NCBI GenBank assembly: GCA_029582165.1
Contig: CM055870.1
Span: 44,472,513-44,536,512 of the forward strand
Source of the DNA: Portulaca oleracea
Lineage: Eukaryota; Streptophyta; Magnoliopsida; Caryophyllales; Portulacaceae
Reading direction: 5' to 3'
DNA: 64,000 nt
The translations under genes were made by a program, and so were the position numbers. Under the pieces are notes generated by a model, which was not told the origin of the DNA, made no database searches, and was given only the letters and a program-made list of their open reading frames with translations. Below, piece after piece: positions 36,900 through 47,613 of the stretch. Each line of letters opens with the position of its first letter. The first letter of the stretch is position 1.

Positions 36900-38512
36900 T
36901 GTAGACACCAGAATTTGTACCGGCATAATCCCGACTCATCGAAATCAGCAAAACATTTGGGTCAAATGATAAATGGGTCATTGGGTCCAAAAAAATCAAC
37001 AGCTTGAGCCCGAGAAGTCAACAGGCCGCCTACATTCGCTTAAAACCCCCCTAGGTTTTAATTCAAAACCCCACTGGGTTTTAATTCTCAGAGAACAAGC
37101 CCACACAGAAGCAGACCCAGACGCGCGCCCCGGCCCAGAGAACTCAAAACCCGCCTAGGTTTTGAATAAAAGAGCGCACGTTGTCGTTTAACTCCACGTC
37201 ACTGATTCGCGTGATGGTTAATTCAAAACCTGCCTAGGTTTTAATCTGTCTGACGCCAAAATCTGCATGCATGCAATTCAATCCCTTGATTTTTGCCCAC
37301 ATGTTTGACCTTCCCCTTGACTTCCTATAACCCGCCTAGGTTATAGTCTTTAATGGCATGATTTGTGGGGTATGTCCCCCACCATTTCTCTCCAAAACTC
37401 ACACTCCTTCACCTATAAATACCCCCTCCATTCCACCTTCATTTGCATCAACTTTTACCATCCAATACACTTACTCTACTCTCATTTCCATCATATTATA
37501 CTTCCATTCTCTCAAAATCTCATCATCCACATCCACCTCTAATCCTCTCATAATCACCTTCATCACCACTACTTAACCATCCACATACCACGTTTTCTAC
37601 ACCACCCACATCATCTCATCCGGGCTTCTAGTCAAGGGGCAACTCAAGGGATCAAATTCATCAATTCTACCACCTTAAGCAAGGTTCGATTTCTTTATTT
37701 ACATTAATGTAATTTATCATGTAATTCTTTCTTAATTCCGTGCTTGTACATATTTTGTAAAAAAGCAAACATCATGTTTTTATATTGCATGATTTGAATA
37801 ATAATTCCACGAAATTAATCAAACTTCTCACCGCTCTCTTTCTTTTCATTGTTGATTTTAGTAGAGTCTGTTTTATAACAAGCGTATTTGAGGTACTTAT
37901 AACTCTCGAATTCGTAACCTTACCCCCGAATCTAGAAATCGAGTTCGTAGACCGGAGTCTTTCTTTTCTTATTTTACGGTTTGTTGATTTCCTTAAACCG
38001 GCTGGCGACTCTTTTGCATTTTATAAATTCGTTTAATTATTTAAAATATTCGTTTATGCATAAAATAATTTAAGAAAATAATTTAGTTCATTTCCCTTCA
38101 CTAATTTAATATTGGACCCGAGGAAAATGGGCCAGAAATTAATAAAACCTAGGCGGGTTTTATTAATTTCAACCCATTTTCTTCTGGCCTAGGGATGCAG
38201 ACGGCCTAGCCCAGGGTCTTCTAGAACCTAGGCGGGTTTTAGCATTTTCTGGTGGCCCGCCTGCTCATCTTTGGGCATGAATTTAGTGATTGGGTCGGGA
38301 TTAAATTATTGTTAAATTAATTTGTGTAATTACGGATAATTTAAATAATAAAAAAAGAGTTTGTAAATATATAAAGTTTCATCACCTCAAAAATAAATTT
38401 CGAAAATTAAAAATATCCTTATGTAAGGGTTAAGCAACCTTAGTCGGCTCCCGATCACAAAAGTAGCGCATCCGAAAACATTTCCCTGAACGGGAATTTT
38501 CCGGGTCCTACA
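36900..38512 (+). repeat. 3' LTR of the LARD-like element (1613 bp)
   Basis: It matches 14156-15774. TATA box TATAAATA at 37414-37421. CCTAGG palindromes lie near 37043, 37145, 37223, 37326, 38143 and 38221, plus the CTGGG variant near 37068. Confidence 0.9.
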
Positions 38513-38525
38513 CCGGGGCGTTACA
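38513..38525 (+). repeat. End of the gypsy 5' LTR (right piece)
   Basis: CCGGGGCGTTACA completes the LTR interrupted at 14155. The same ending, CGGGGCGTTACA, closes the 3' LTR at 53442. Confidence 0.85.
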
Positions 38526-38528
38526 AAA

Positions 38529-38540
38529 TGGTATCAGAGC
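38529..38540 (+). other. Primer-binding site, initiator tRNA-Met type
   Basis: TGGTATCAGAGC, three bases after the LTR end. Confidence 0.9.
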
Positions 38541-39543
38541 TCTGGGTTACGACCTGGTAGCTCCTAACTGTCTATTAGGTTCTTAGTTAGAGCTAGGGAA
38601 GCTACGTTCGGAGTGTTAGTGTAGGTGGGATGGGAAGTTTGTTTTGGAGTTAAGTTTTTATTCCAAGTTTTATATAAATATGTACTTATCGATGTTTGTT
38701 CTGAATCAAGATGAGATGGTTGATGCTTGTTTCTTTGTTTCTCTTTGGGTTGCAAGTGCATGCTTATTTTTTTCTGGAAATCTAGTAGATGTCATATCGC
38801 TGCCCTTGTCATGAATGACGTTCCTGACTTCTCTGAAAGATTTGAAACCCCGAGGAGGGTATGGGATAGAGCCCCGAGGAGGGCCTCGAACCAGAAGAAG
38901 ACTCGGAGGAAGATATGGAAGCGGATCCTGAGAAGGATCCTGAAGGAGACCCAAAGACAAATCACGAGAGCAAAAGAAACCAGAGGGAGTAGCGCTGAGT
39001 GATAGGAGAGTGATGATTACCCTTCACTTGATTTGTAGGTAACTCTGAATTTATTTTCCATGTTTTGTTTCCTTATCGTATGTTGATGGACATGAGTTTA
39101 TGGTGAGAAACAGTGTATATAGGTCATAAAACTCGCATGTTTTGAATGAAAGTAATGAAATTATCCTTATGCGTTGTTGAAAAGACCCATGCTTGAAATT
39201 TTTAATTTTTTATTATTTGTTTTATGTGGTGAGTATTATGTTGTTGGATTAGATTGTATATATATATATCGGATGTTATTCCGTTGAAAGTAAAAGGATT
39301 TTGTGTTGGATGGTAGACTATCAAGGATGGAAGGAGTATGTGATGGAAATTATAATGATCATGTGGTAATGGGATGATAGTTAGGAACTTTCTTTTGATT
39401 ATGTGATGTGACAATGGAACTTTGTGACTTTGGTTTACTTCTTCCCTTACATGAATATGATATTTATTATGTAGTTGTCGATTATGTGGTTTAGACCTTG
39501 TTAATATGTTCTACTAGAGATGTGTGTTGATAAATAATAAGTT
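38541..39543 (+). other. Leader and acidic spacer; gag deleted
   Basis: In the frame around 38850-38985 a Glu/Asp/Pro-rich stretch is seen (EPEEDSEEDMEADPEKDPEG), ending in stops. From 39000 to 39543 there is AT-rich sequence with no gag core or zinc knuckle, so most of gag has been lost or replaced. Confidence 0.6.
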
Positions 39544-39841
39544 ATGCTTGTATTCTGTATTTATGTATTATTCGACTCTGGAGCTAGTCATTCGTTTATT
39601 TCTTCGGGAATAGTGGAAAAGGCTAAGTTAGTATGTTCAAAAGATAGCACCCCTATGTCGAATAGCTCTACCGACGGGAGAATCCGTCCTGTGTGGGAAG
39701 TTGTACAGGAAATTCCCTGTGGTTATAGGCAGTCAGGAGTTTGACGCTGATTTGTACCAATTCGACTTGATGGAGTTCGACGTTATCCCCGGAATGAATT
39801 GGTTGACCATGTACAAGGCTCAGATCGATTGCTGCTAGTAG
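39544..39841 (+). pseudogene. Gypsy aspartic protease remnant
   Basis: LFDSGASHSFIS (from about 39565) contains the catalytic Asp-Ser-Gly. The frame is lost around 39700. The downstream part, MEFDVIPGMNWL, is read in the frame shared by RT. Two consecutive TAG codons at 39836-39841 separate it from RT. Confidence 0.85.
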
Positions 39842-42800
39842 AAGGTGACTTTAGTTGGTCCTGACGGGAGAAAAGTGGTCCATTACAACAATCGCGATCT
39901 TCAAGGGGTGAGAATTATTTCCGCCCTAAACGCCCAGAGATTGATGGGACAGGGTTGTGAAGGATTCCTATGCAGTTTCGTGGACACTAAGACTGAAGAT
40001 ACAACACTCGAAACCATTCCTATGGTGCAGGAATACCAAGACGTGTTTCCGGATGAACTTTTTGGAATGCCTCCACCACGAGAAGTGGATTTTTGTACCG
40101 ACTTGGAACCTGGAACTGCTCCCATATCTAAGGCACCCTATCGAATGGCACCTGCTAAACTCAAGGAGCTTAAAGCTCAGCTAGACGAGTTATTGGAGAA
40201 AGGATACATCCGACCGAGCACCTCTCCATGGGGCGCACCGGTTCTCTTTGTGAAGAATAAAGACAGTAGCTTGAGGCTGTGTATCGACTACCAAGAGTTG
40301 AACAAGATTACGGTTAAGAACTATTACCCTTTACCACGCATCGATGACCTTTTTGACCAATTGAAGGGAGCAACAACTTTCAGCAAGATCGACTTGAGGT
40401 CGGGGTATCACCAGTTGAGAATCCGAGAAGAAGATATCTCCAAGACTGCTTTTCGCACCCGACATTGCCATTATGAGTTTATGGTTATGCCCTTTTCCCT
40501 TACTAATGCCCCATCCGCTTTTATTGATTTAATGAATCGGGTATTCAAACTCTTTGTTGATAAGTTCGTGGTAGTGTTCATCGACGACATCTTGATTTAT
40601 TCGAAGACGCAGGAGGACCATGCCCAACACTTGAGAAGGGTGTTGGAGACCTTGCAAACCAATGAGTTATATGCCAAGATTTCCAAGTGTGAATTTTGGC
40701 TAGAACAAGTAGGTTTCCTAGGATATATTGTGTCCAAGGATGGAGTAGTTGTGGATCCTCAAAAGGTGGAATCTGTTAGCAAGTGGCTTACCCCGAAGAA
40801 TGCCACAGAAGTCAGGAGTTTCTTAGGATTTGCTGGGTACTACTGAAAGTTCGTTCAAGATTTTTCCAAGATCCCAACGCCTCTTACCAACCTGACTAGG
40901 AAGTCAGTGAAGTTTGCATGGTTAGACAAGTGTGAGAAGGGTTTCGAAGAGTTGAAGCAGAGGCTCACCTTAGCACCTATTCTTACCTTGCCTCAAGGGA
41001 GCGAGGGTTTCGTGATTTATAGTGATGGTTCACATGGTGGTTTAGGGTGTGTTCTTATGCAGAATAGGAAAGTAATTGCTTATGCTTCGAGGCAGTTGAA
41101 GACTCATGAGAAAAACTACCCTACTCATGACCTGGAGCTAGCAGCAGTGGTCTTTGCTCTCAAAATATGGAGACATTACCTTTATGGTGTGCATTGTGAA
41201 GTTTTTACTGACCACCAAAGCTTGAAGCACCTTTTTACTCAAAAGAAGTTAAATCTTCTCCAGACTAGATGGCTGGAGTTCCTGAAGGACTATGATGTCA
41301 ATTTCCATTACCACCCAAGAAAGGCTAATGTTGTAGCAGATGCTCTGAGCCGAAGACCTTATTCCACAACGAATCATTTAATAACCCTACCCCAGCAGTT
41401 ATATGAGGAGTTAAGGAAGCTAGAACTCAATATAGTGATTCCACGGAAGGGTGCAGTGCTGCATGCCATGGAGATTCAACCAAATCTTTTGGAGGAGATT
41501 AAGAACTCTCAAGAGTTGGACCTGCAACTAGTGAAGATAAGGGAGGAAGTGACTCAAGGAAAGGCACCGGGGTTTGTAATATATGAAGACGGAATGCAGA
41601 GGTTTCACAATAGAATTTGTATCCCCAATATGGAAGCTTTGAAGCGAAGAATCATGGACGAGGGACACAACACCCCGTACTTAGTGCACCCGGGTGGAAA
41701 TAAGATTTACAAGGACCTCAAACAAACCTTTTGGTGGAGCAACATGAAACAAGAAGTGATTGAATATGTGTCTAGGTGTCTAACTTGCCAACGAGTTAAA
41801 GCTAAACACCAAAGGCCTGCAGGATTCCTACATCCACTAGAAATTCTAGAATAGAAGTGGGATTCGATCGCCATGCATTTTGTAATTGGTCTTCCTAGGA
41901 CCCAGAGAAAGAATAATGTCATTTGGGTGATTGTGGACCAGCTAACCAAGTCTGTGCATTTTCTCGCCACGGCTAACACTTGGACGTTGGATCAGTTAGC
42001 CCATGCCTATTTAAATGAGATAGTGCGATTGCATGGAGTCCCTAGTTCAATAGTGTCAGACAGGTACATGAGATTTCAATCAGGATTTTGGAAGAAGTTA
42101 CAAGAGGCTTTTGGTACCAAGCTCAACTTCAGTACCGCTTTTCACCCAGCAACAGATGGGCAAACAGAGAGGACGATCCAAACCTTGGAGGATATGTTGA
42201 GAGAATGTGCTCTGGATTTCCAGGAGTCATGGGATGATGAACTCACCTTGGTCGAGTTCTCCTATAACAACAGCTTCCACGCTAGCATTGGGATGTCGCC
42301 ATTAGAGGCCTTGTATGGAAGGAGATGTAGAACCCCCCTGTGCTGGCAAGACATTGATGAAGCCCTCACCATTGGTCCCGATTTAATCCAACTTACAACA
42401 CAGAAGGTGAGAGTCATACAAGATAGGATGAGGATAGCACAAAGCCGACATAAAAGTTACGCTGATCGAAGACGAAGACCTTTAGAGTTCAAAGTAGGAG
42501 ATTATGTGTTTCTACGCGTGTCACCTACAAAGGAAGTCATGAGGTTTGGTCAAACGAGAAAATTGACCCCAAGATACATCGGGCCATATCCCATTTTGGA
42601 ACGCATAGGAGAGGTAGCTTACAAATTAGAGCTACCCGGGGAATTGCCTCGAGTGCACGATGTCTTTCATGTCTCTCAATTGAGAAAATATGTTGCTGAC
42701 CCTGCACATTTGATCGAGCCGGAGCCATTGCAACTGAGGGAAGACTTAACTTACGAGGAGCAACCGCTCGAAATCTTGGATCGTAGAGAAAAGCAGCTAT

Positions 42801-42916
42801 ACAACAAGACCGCCCCGTTAGTCAAGGTGCGATGGGCGAATCATACCTCGACCGAGGCCACCTGGGAAACTGAAGAGGAGATGCGGGCGAAATACCCTCA
42901 CTTGTTCAACAATTAG
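39842..42916 (+). pseudogene. Gypsy pol: reverse transcriptase, RNase H, integrase, chromodomain
   Basis: One frame runs through 39842-42916 with a TGA at 40844-40846 and a TAG at 41852-41854. RT shows [20 protein letters not shown], the IDLRSGYHQ block and the catalytic FIDD box (about 40577-40590). RNase H shows [23 protein letters not shown] and VADALSRR. Integrase has the zinc-binding HPGG and CLTCQ motifs. The first catalytic Asp is His (MHFVIGLP instead of MDFV.GLP), while the second Asp (SDRYMRF) and the Glu (TDGQTERTIQTLEDML) remain. The C-terminal chromodomain spans about 42770-42910 (VKVRWANHTSTEATWE). It would copy and integrate the element; it is inactive here. Confidence 0.92.
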
Positions 42917-42925
42917 GTGAGTAAA

Positions 42926-43061
42926 GTTTCGAGGATGAAACTTCTTTAAGTGGGGAATGATGTAAAGCCTCGGGTTTTTTAGTAGGATGTCGTTAATAAA
43001 AGTGTTGTGGTTAACGTTAGGTTTAAGTTTCGAGTACGAAACTTCTTTAAGTGGGGAATGA
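42926..43061 (+). other. Duplicated polypurine-tract region
   Basis: The block GTTTCGAGGATGAAACTTCT...AAGTGGGGAATGATGTAAAGCC (42926-42968) is repeated 101 bp later with small changes (43028-43070, GAGTACGAAACTTC). Each copy is followed by a TGTAAA LTR-like start (42961 and 43062). Only the second continues into the full LTR. Confidence 0.85.
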
Positions 43062-44519
43062 TGTAAAACCCCGAAAAATGTTATTATGTTTACCGTTAAA
43101 TTACCCGACGCACATTTTCTTTCTGTTAAATATATATATGTTTCCACATGGAGCTTTTAGGACCGCGAGTGGGTTACTTGGAATTTTTGGTAACTGAAAA
43201 TATCAGTTAGGAAATTTTCGGTTATCGGGTAATTTTATTTGGATATGTTTGTAGGATCTACTTTAGAAAAAGTGTTGTTTTTAGGAAAGAATTTTTATGA
43301 GATGTATTAAATTAAATCTAGATTTTTTCTTTCAAATTTTCCCCCCTAATTAAATTCCCTCCATTTTGATTTTTAAACCCAGATAGTTTCCCCCTTTTTT
43401 GCACGGTTCCCCCTCTTTCTTCTCTCCCTCTTTTACCCATTGGATATTCTACTACTCCCCATGCAACGTACTCCCCCTTGTCTCTTCCTCAACATCCCAT
43501 CTATATATCACCCTCCCCCTTCTCTTCTTCTTCTGCGCAAATACAACCACATCCTCCCTCTCCCTCTTCTTCCTTTCTTCTTCTTCGCTCGTGTTCCCCA
43601 GCAACCACCATCACTCATCTCACTTCTCCTTCCTTCTCTCTCCTCCTCCCTCCTCTTTTGCTTTTTCTACTGCTATTCTTCCCCGACGCACAACACCCCC
43701 GACACCACCACCGAGCGCCGAGCTCCGCAGCGCCACCGCACCACCCGCCACCGACCACCTCGATGTCAATGCGCCACCACCAACCCACAACGGACCTCCT
43801 CTAAACCCCCTCTGCCCTATTTCTCTTCCCAGTTCCCCGACCCTAGCTCCTGCCACCGCAACAGCACTTGCACTGCACTAGACCTCCGGTAACGACCCAA
43901 GCACCGACGACGCTCCCACAACCACCGGCAACGACCACCCCAGTCCGGCGAGGACGAAGCCCGACCCCAATATTTTTCTCTCGGGGGTTGCTGTTGCTGC
44001 TGCCGACCCTGACGTGCCGCCCCTTCGCCGACGAACCCGACACCGGAGACCTCCTGGCCGTCCTTCCTGCCGCCATAGCACCACCGCAAGCACCGCCACC
44101 CTTGGTTGCTTTCCTTTCTGTCTAGTATAACTCTCTCTCTCTCTCTCTCTCTCTCTTCCTCCTTCGTGTTTCTACTGTGTGTATGTGCTAGTATTGTTTG
44201 GTGTTGCTGTGTGTCAAATTTTACGTTTTCATGGCTTCTGGGTGTGCATTGGGTCAAGGGTTCGAAGGATGTATATGGTGGGTTAAAGTGTGTGTGTAGT
44301 AGTAGTGAAGGGGTGTTGAAAAGAGGGTGAAAAATGGTGGTGAAGTGATGAAGAATGATGGTGAAAAATGGTGGTGAAACAGTGGGCACTTGGGTACCTT
44401 AGGTTGGGTTTTATGCATGCTTGAACCCTAGGGTTTTGTTAGAAATTTTTAGAGTTTAATATGTTTAAGTGATGTTTAATGTACTTATTGTCTTTGACAT
44501 TTCATGTTAATACTACTGA

Positions 44520-45203
44520 TAAGGTCATATCATAAGTGAATATTAAGTTTCGTAATTTTATTATTAAGTTTCGTAATTTTATTATTAAGTTCGTAAGTTA
44601 TTAAGTTTCACATTATTATTATGGATTATTGGACGCCAATAATACCAACTTTGGGGGTATTGGAGACTAATAATACAAACTATTTTTTTGGACACTAGTA
44701 GTACCAACTATCGACTTATTTTCCTCAAATAGTACACGACTGAGTTGTTATAGTTTTAACTCATCGGAAAGATGACATGGCTCCATGATGTGTGACGTGG
44801 AAGGCAGAGATTGGGTAGAAAATGTTGACGTGGACACTAACATGCCTTCCATGTCACATATTATGGAGTTACACCATCTTTTCGATGAGTTAAAACCATA
44901 AAATTCGACGGTGTACTGTTAGAGGAAAATAGGTCAATAGTTCGTACTGCTAGTGTCCAAGAAAATAGTTTATATTATTAATATCCAATACCCCCAAAAT
45001 TAGTATTATTGATGTCCAAAAACCCACTTAATAAGTTTTCACAAGTTATTAAGTTTTCGTAATATTATTATCAACTTTCGTGTTATTATTATGAAGTTTT
45101 CGTAAGTAATTAAGTTTCGAGTTATTATTTTTTAAAATTATTATTAACGTTCCGCGTTATTATTATTGAGTTCGAAGTATTATTAAAGTTCATATTATTA
45201 TTA
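44520..45203. repeat. AT-rich minisatellite (AAGTTTCRTRTTATTATT units), left part
   Basis: Units around AAGTTTCGTAATTTTATTATT lie on both sides of the MITE (44520-44622 and 45025-45203) and resume after the MULE at 51961. Confidence 0.75.
44623..45024. mobile_element. Foldback MITE related to the neighbouring MULE
   Basis: The left ~190 bp (from GGATTATTGGACGCCAATAA) and the right ~190 bp are inverted repeats of each other, with about one mismatch per ten bases. The order of motifs in each arm follows the arms of the MULE that starts 180 bp downstream. The ends are approximate and no clean duplication is visible in the AT-rich flank. Confidence 0.75.
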
Positions 45204-45526
45204 GGAAAATTGGAATCTAATAAACCAAACTTTAGGTCCATTTTAATCTAACAAACCAAACTTACCTTTTTGCTAATGACATACCAAACTTAACATTATA
45301 TTTTTTTGATTGAACTTCCACCACTTTCCGGTCACCGGGAAAATGATGTGGAATTTTTTGTGTTGAGGTGGATTGTTTTACATGATAAAAATAAAGATAA
45401 ATTGATTATGGCTTGTGTTGTATGACTTGGCAGCCCTCTCCCCTCTCCTAATCTGACTCACCATTTCCCCCTCAAAAAAATTGCAATAAAATTGGTCCCC
45501 CTCAAAAAAACGAAATCCCTCCTAAT
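45204..45526 (+). repeat. Left terminal inverted repeat of the MULE
   Basis: Matches the reverse complement of 51667-51960. It ends inward at AAACGAAATCCCTCCTAAT. The plus-strand gene starts ~165 bp further in, so the repeat is the likely promoter region. Confidence 0.85.
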
Positions 45527-45691
45527 TCCTTTATCGTTTAGGGTTTAGGTTATGTCGAGTGCCTCATTCTTCTCTTCTTCTTTGTCCTTCTACACATCTC
45601 TCTCTTCTTCTTATCTACACTCCTGCGCATCTCTATCTTTCTCTTCTTCTAATCTACTATCATGCGTTTGCCATCTCTCAAAGCATATAAT

Positions 45692-46220
45692 ATGTCACAA
45701 AGCCAGAGCTTTTCTTGTTCTAATTGGGGAAGAGCGATTCGACCAGAGAACTCAAATTCAAGACTACCAAATGGAGCAGTGGTGAAATGTTGCCATGATA
45801 TTCCAGCAGCATATGATACTTGTCGAAAATGCCCTAATTTTGGGAGGAAGTTTTATGGATGTAAATTGTGGAAGGTAAGTTCCGTTTCGGATCAATTTCT
45901 TCTACAATTGAAACAAAATTGGTGTCTGATTTCGATTATGTTTTTTGTAGGTTCCAAATCAGAAATGTCATTTTTTTGTATGGGAGGATGAGGTTGATAT
46001 GAACCTAATTGAAATGAACAATGTGTTGGAGGAAAGGTTCGAGCAGTTGTTGTCTGAAGTGACAAGAATGGGAAATGAATTACATAGAGTGAAGGATGGG
46101 AACCAGAACTTTCAACATCTAGATAAAGAAAATGTGAGGCTCAAAACTAAGCTTGACAAGGAGAAAAGGAAGAGGAAGGCAATTGAGGCTGAACTGATGA
46201 ATGTCACCAAATTCAGCTAG
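45692..46220 (+). CDS. GRF-type zinc finger and coiled-coil protein carried by the MULE (two exons)
   Basis: Exon 1 is 45692-45874, the GT-AG intron 45875-45950 (76 bp, AAG|GTAAGT to TTGTAG|GTT), and exon 2 45951-46220, giving ~150 residues. An in-frame ATG at 45662 would add ten. Residues ~33-75 form a GRF-type zinc finger: CCHD, then C44, C47, NFGRKFYGC (C57) and KCHFFVWEDE (C67). Residues ~85-145 are rich in Glu, Lys and Leu and look like a coiled coil. GRF fingers bind single-stranded nucleic acid in other proteins; small plant GRF/coiled-coil proteins of this shape are mostly uncharacterised. The frame is intact, unlike the convergent transposase. Role in transposition is inference. Confidence 0.8.
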
Positions 46221-47613
46221 GGAAAGGCCCTGAACATTATAGTTGCCTGAAGATGTTTGTGATTGTAGTTGTCCTGGTTGTGTTTGTTACCTTTATTAGG
46301 ATTTAGGTGAGTTTGGTGAAAGTATTTGTCAATGTAATATGGTGGTTGTTGGTTGTATGCAGCTAATGTATTAAATGACTAGGGATATAATGGATATGAA
46401 GGATATGAAGGCATGTATTTGTCAATGTATATGTTGAATTGAATAGCAATGGAGTTACTTTCTGAAATTTTTTGGCTATTGTGTGTTTGGATATAATGGA
46501 TACGAAGGCATCTATTTTGGCTACCATATTTGTCATGATACCATATCTGTTGAATTTAATGTAATGAACTAGTTTGATTTCTGAATATGGTGAGTTTGCA
46601 TTCTGAATAGTTTTGGCTACTGTTTTGGCATGACAATGTAATGAAATTTTATAGCTACTGTTTGTGCAAAGAGCAATGGGTGATTATGCAAATCAAGCAT
46701 GATGAATGATTGTGCAAAGAGTAATGGCTGATTGAGCCTATGAAACTCTTTGTATAAAATTCCAAATGTTGTAAAGAGCAATATGGTATCATGACAGACC
46801 CTGAACCTGATTGATTACATTACAACTTGTAATCCAAAAAAAAAATAGTTTTGAGCATAGATTTAGGTGATCCTTGGATAGTCCCTCATTTGATGGAAGC
46901 AGATTTCATGATGTCAGCATAGCTACCTTTCTCCCTGAACAGCTGGGAGAAATGATGTTTACAGTAGAGCACTCCATGGGAGCACTTAAAACAAGACTTG
47001 TTAAAGAACTTTTCTTCCACAGTCACTTGAACAAATAACACAACTTGCCAATAGCCATATCATATACAGATACTACTAACTAAAACATGACAATATTTTT
47101 ATATTTCATCCCACAACTTTCCAAGATACATTGAAACAAGCAATAGCACAACTTGCCAAGATACATTGAAAACAGAAACCGTGAGGCAAGACAAACAAAC
47201 CAGCAAAGTCCAGGTTGCATGCATTTTACTTCCACCAAAGCAGCTCAAGCAAGGTTACAACCATAAAAACCTTCCTAAAAGCGTATAACAGTAGCATATG
47301 ACAGTGGCAGCAACAACATATAGCAGTGGCAGTAGCATATTGTTATCAAATAACAATTGTTATATAATAACAATACCTGTATAGAAGCAACATATATTAA
47401 AGTATCAGCAGTAGTAAATAATTACAGTAGTAGCAGCATATAGTAAAGTATCCAAAATATCCAAAAGGATTTGCAAAATCCATTGCCATTGTCACCTTCT
47501 GTAGTAGTTTTGGGTTAGGTAGAGAATCACAAAATATCCAAAAATAATCACCCAAGCTGTCAATGTTTTGAATGGGTACATAATGACAAAAAACTCACCA
47601 ATAATCATCCCAA
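46221..47613. other. Region between the convergent MULE genes
   Basis: Non-coding 1.4 kb with AT-rich sequence and loose repeats (GTAGCATATGACAGTGGCAG, about 47290-47450). It should hold the 3' ends of both transcripts. No terminator can be assigned. Confidence 0.5.

Larger units (their letters stand above)
14156..38512 (+). mobile_element. LARD-like non-coding LTR retrotransposon (24.4 kb with nested insertions)
   Basis: Two ~1.6-kb LTRs (14156-15774 and 36900-38512) begin TGTAGACACC and end near GGGTCCTA(T/C)A. They flank an internal region with a primer-site-like start (GATTGGCGACACCACTGGGG, 15775) and a polypurine tract before the 3' LTR (AAAGTGGGGGCTCTC). Target duplication CCAGG (14151-14155) versus CCGGG (38513-38517), one mismatch. 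Without nested elements it is ~10.9 kb and has no gag or pol, only tandem repeats and low-complexity sequence. It would depend on proteins from another element. Confidence 0.85.

Noticed and set aside
43399..44389. Several overlapping ORFs of 70-190 codons rich in Pro, Ser and Arg on both strands
   Set aside because: They overlap in CT- and GC-rich LTR sequence with low complexity; no protein family is recognisable.
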